Part shown: one piece after another, positions 62,825 to 64,000 of the stretch | Layout: each line of letters starts with the position of its first letter | Position numbering within the stretch: position 1 is the stretch's first letter | Source: Vibrio proteolyticus NBRC 13287 | Lineage (GTDB): Bacteria; Pseudomonadota; Gammaproteobacteria; Enterobacterales; Vibrionaceae | Assembly: GCF_000467125.1 (NCBI RefSeq) | Contig: NZ_BATJ01000022.1 | Location: 1-64,000 of the forward strand | Direction of reading: 5' to 3' | DNA length: 64,000 nt | Translations under genes and position numbers: made by a program | The notes under the pieces: model-generated | The model's database searches: none | What the model saw: the letters and a program-made list of their open reading frames with translations, nothing else | What the model was told of the DNA's origin: nothing

Positions 62825-63637
62825 ATGGCTGCGCCAGGTGAAGCGCTAACATCGGCCGGATACATTGATCACCACCTTACCAACCTGTCTTTATACAAGC
62901 TGGGTCTGGTAGCGGAGGAGACAAGTTTCTGGAACGTACATATCGATAGCCTGTTTTTTTCTTTGTTTACAGGACTGATTTTCCTATGGATTTTCCGTTC
63001 AGTGGCGAAGAAGGCAACAGCAGGTGTACCAGGTAAGCTTCAGTGTGCTGTAGAAATGATCGTTGAATTTGTCGCGGATAACGTCAAAGACACGTTCCAT
63101 GGACGCAACCCACTGATCGCGCCTTTAGCACTGACTATCTTTTGTTGGGTATTTTTGATGAACGTGATGGACCTAGTCCCGATCGACTTCTTACCGTACC
63201 CAGCTGAGCATTGGCTCGGTATCCCTTACTTGAAAGTGGTACCTTCTGCTGATGTGAATATCACCATGGCTATGGCTCTGGGCGTTTTTGCTCTGATGAT
63301 CTACTACAGCATCAAAGTAAAAGGCCTGGGTGGGTTTGCCAAAGAACTGGCTCTACATCCATTTAATCACCCAATCATGATTCCGTTTAACCTGCTGATT
63401 GAAGTGGTCTCGCTGCTGGCGAAACCTCTGTCACTCGGTATGCGTCTCTTCGGTAACATGTTCGCGGGTGAGGTTGTATTCATTCTTTGTGCGGCAATGC
63501 TACCATGGTGGCTACAATGGATGGGTTCACTACCGTGGGCTATTTTCCATATTCTGGTTATCACGATTCAGGCCTTCGTATTTATGATGTTGACCATCGT
63601 TTATCTATCGATGGCACACGAAGATTCTGATCACTAA
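62825..63637 (+). CDS. atpB: F0F1 ATP synthase subunit a
   Basis: 270 residues, six to seven membrane segments. The essential arginine lies in LSLGMRLFGNMFAGE. Proton path with the c-ring encoded next. 8 bp after atpI. Confidence 0.98.
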   Translation: MAAPGEALTSAGYIDHHLTNLSLYKLGLVAEETSFWNVHIDSLFFSLFTGLIFLWIFRSVAKKATAGVPGKLQCAVEMIVEFVADNVKDTFHGRNPLIAPLALTIFCWVFLMNVMDLVPIDFLPYPAEHWLGIPYLKVVPSADVNITMAMALGVFALMIYYSIKVKGLGGFAKELALHPFNHPIMIPFNLLIEVVSLLAKPLSLGMRLFGNMFAGEVVFILCAAMLPWWLQWMGSLPWAIFHILVITIQAFVFMMLTIVYLSMAHEDSDH

Positions 63638-63698
63638 TATTTTTTTAAGCTTTATTTATCGGGCACTCTAAGCCAAAAACTACAAATTGGAGATAGTA

Positions 63699-63953
63699 AT
63701 GGAAACTTTACTGAGCTTTTCTGCAATCGCCGTAGGTATTATCGTCGGTCTTGCTTCTCTTGGTACTGCGATTGGTTTCGCACTTCTAGGTGGTAAATTC
63801 CTTGAAGGTGCTGCACGTCAACCAGAAATGGCTCCTATGCTGCAAGTTAAGATGTTCATTATCGCTGGTCTACTTGATGCGATCCCTATGATCGGTATCG
63901 TAATCGCACTTCTGTTCACTTTCGCGAACCCATTCGTTGGTCAGCTAGGTTAA
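63699..63953 (+). CDS. atpE: F0F1 ATP synthase subunit c
   Basis: 84-residue hairpin lipid-binding c subunit. Started at METLLSFSAIAVG with TTGGAGA 6 bases upstream. Polar loop GAARQPEM and the ion-carrying carboxylate Asp60 (LLDAIPMIG) are present; no extra sodium-site residues are evident, so proton use is expected. Remaining 47 bp of the window precede atpF. Confidence 0.98.
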   Translation: METLLSFSAIAVGIIVGLASLGTAIGFALLGGKFLEGAARQPEMAPMLQVKMFIIAGLLDAIPMIGIVIALLFTFANPFVGQLG

Positions 63954-64000
63954 TCACTTTTAACGTAAGGCAAACTGCGGTTTGTCCCTGATTAACACTA

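Noticed and set aside
1..64000. Mobile elements, CRISPR arrays, defence islands, tRNA or rRNA genes
   Set aside because: No transposase, integrase, direct-repeat array, restriction or toxin-antitoxin genes, and no cloverleaf or rRNA sequence were seen; gene order is the conserved vibrio origin region.

Overview
The window is an ordinary, gene-dense stretch of a gammaproteobacterial chromosome that contains its replication origin. Gene content and order point to Vibrio (chromosome 1): mioC-oriC-mnmG, dnaA-dnaN-recF-gyrB, rpmH-rnpA-yidD-yidC-mnmE, rsmG-parA-parB-atpIBE, plus a UPF0016 manganese exporter, DUF2860 and DUF3157 proteins and a Vibrio-type DsbA. The moderate GC content would suit the V. 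fluvialis/V. furnissii group, but that species-level guess is inference. I see no prophage, insertion sequence, CRISPR array, toxin-antitoxin pair or defence system, and no rRNA or tRNA gene inside the window. The left edge carries what look like the P1/P2 promoters of an rRNA operon whose body lies outside.

Layout. 1-8.4 kb: rRNA promoters (reading out to the left), yrdA, then a leftward tsaC-hemF-aroE-yrdB cluster; a PurR-controlled purEK operon; and a leftward cluster (LysM-family remnant, dprA, smg, zinc-finger protein) meeting purK at a shared terminator. 8.5-17 kb: rightward def-fmt-rsmB-trkA-trkH-DUF3157 (N-terminal protein processing, rRNA methylation, potassium uptake), a leftward hemolysin-III-type protein and Spo0M homologue, and two tiny candidate genes. 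17-24.3 kb: yihD, ccoG, srkA-dsbA, yihG, an outer-membrane DUF2860 protein and comM. 24.5-31 kb: the attenuated ilvLGMEDA operon for branched-chain amino acids. 31-37.5 kb: acuI, a two-gene diheme cytochrome operon resembling TsdB-TsdA (thiosulfate to tetrathionate), a LysR regulator, a sterol-desaturase-family enzyme, tusA, two small membrane proteins, and mneA behind a probable manganese riboswitch. 38-43 kb: glyQS, avtA, ibpA with a probable RNA thermometer.

43-64 kb: the origin region. A GreA/B-like protein and a 38-residue basic protein are translationally coupled; gyrB-recF-dnaN-dnaA read leftward; the dnaA upstream region is packed with GATC sites and DnaA boxes. An amino-acid ABC transporter, the rpmH-yidC cluster, mnmE and mioC lead to oriC (about 57.6-57.96 kb), which has the E. 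coli-like arrangement of DnaA boxes, 14 GATC sites and three GATC-led AT-rich repeats phased exactly 12 bp apart. mnmG-rsmG, parAB and the start of the atp operon follow.

The most useful second looks are regulatory or very small: the GreA/B-like gene whose start codon sits in a perfect 12-bp hairpin, the coupled 44/55-codon small ORFs at 16.6-16.9 kb, the perfect FNR-type palindrome upstream of atpI, the manganese riboswitch, the ROSE-like thermometer, and the DnaA-box/GATC cluster upstream of dnaA. I did not find a convincing new multi-gene system.
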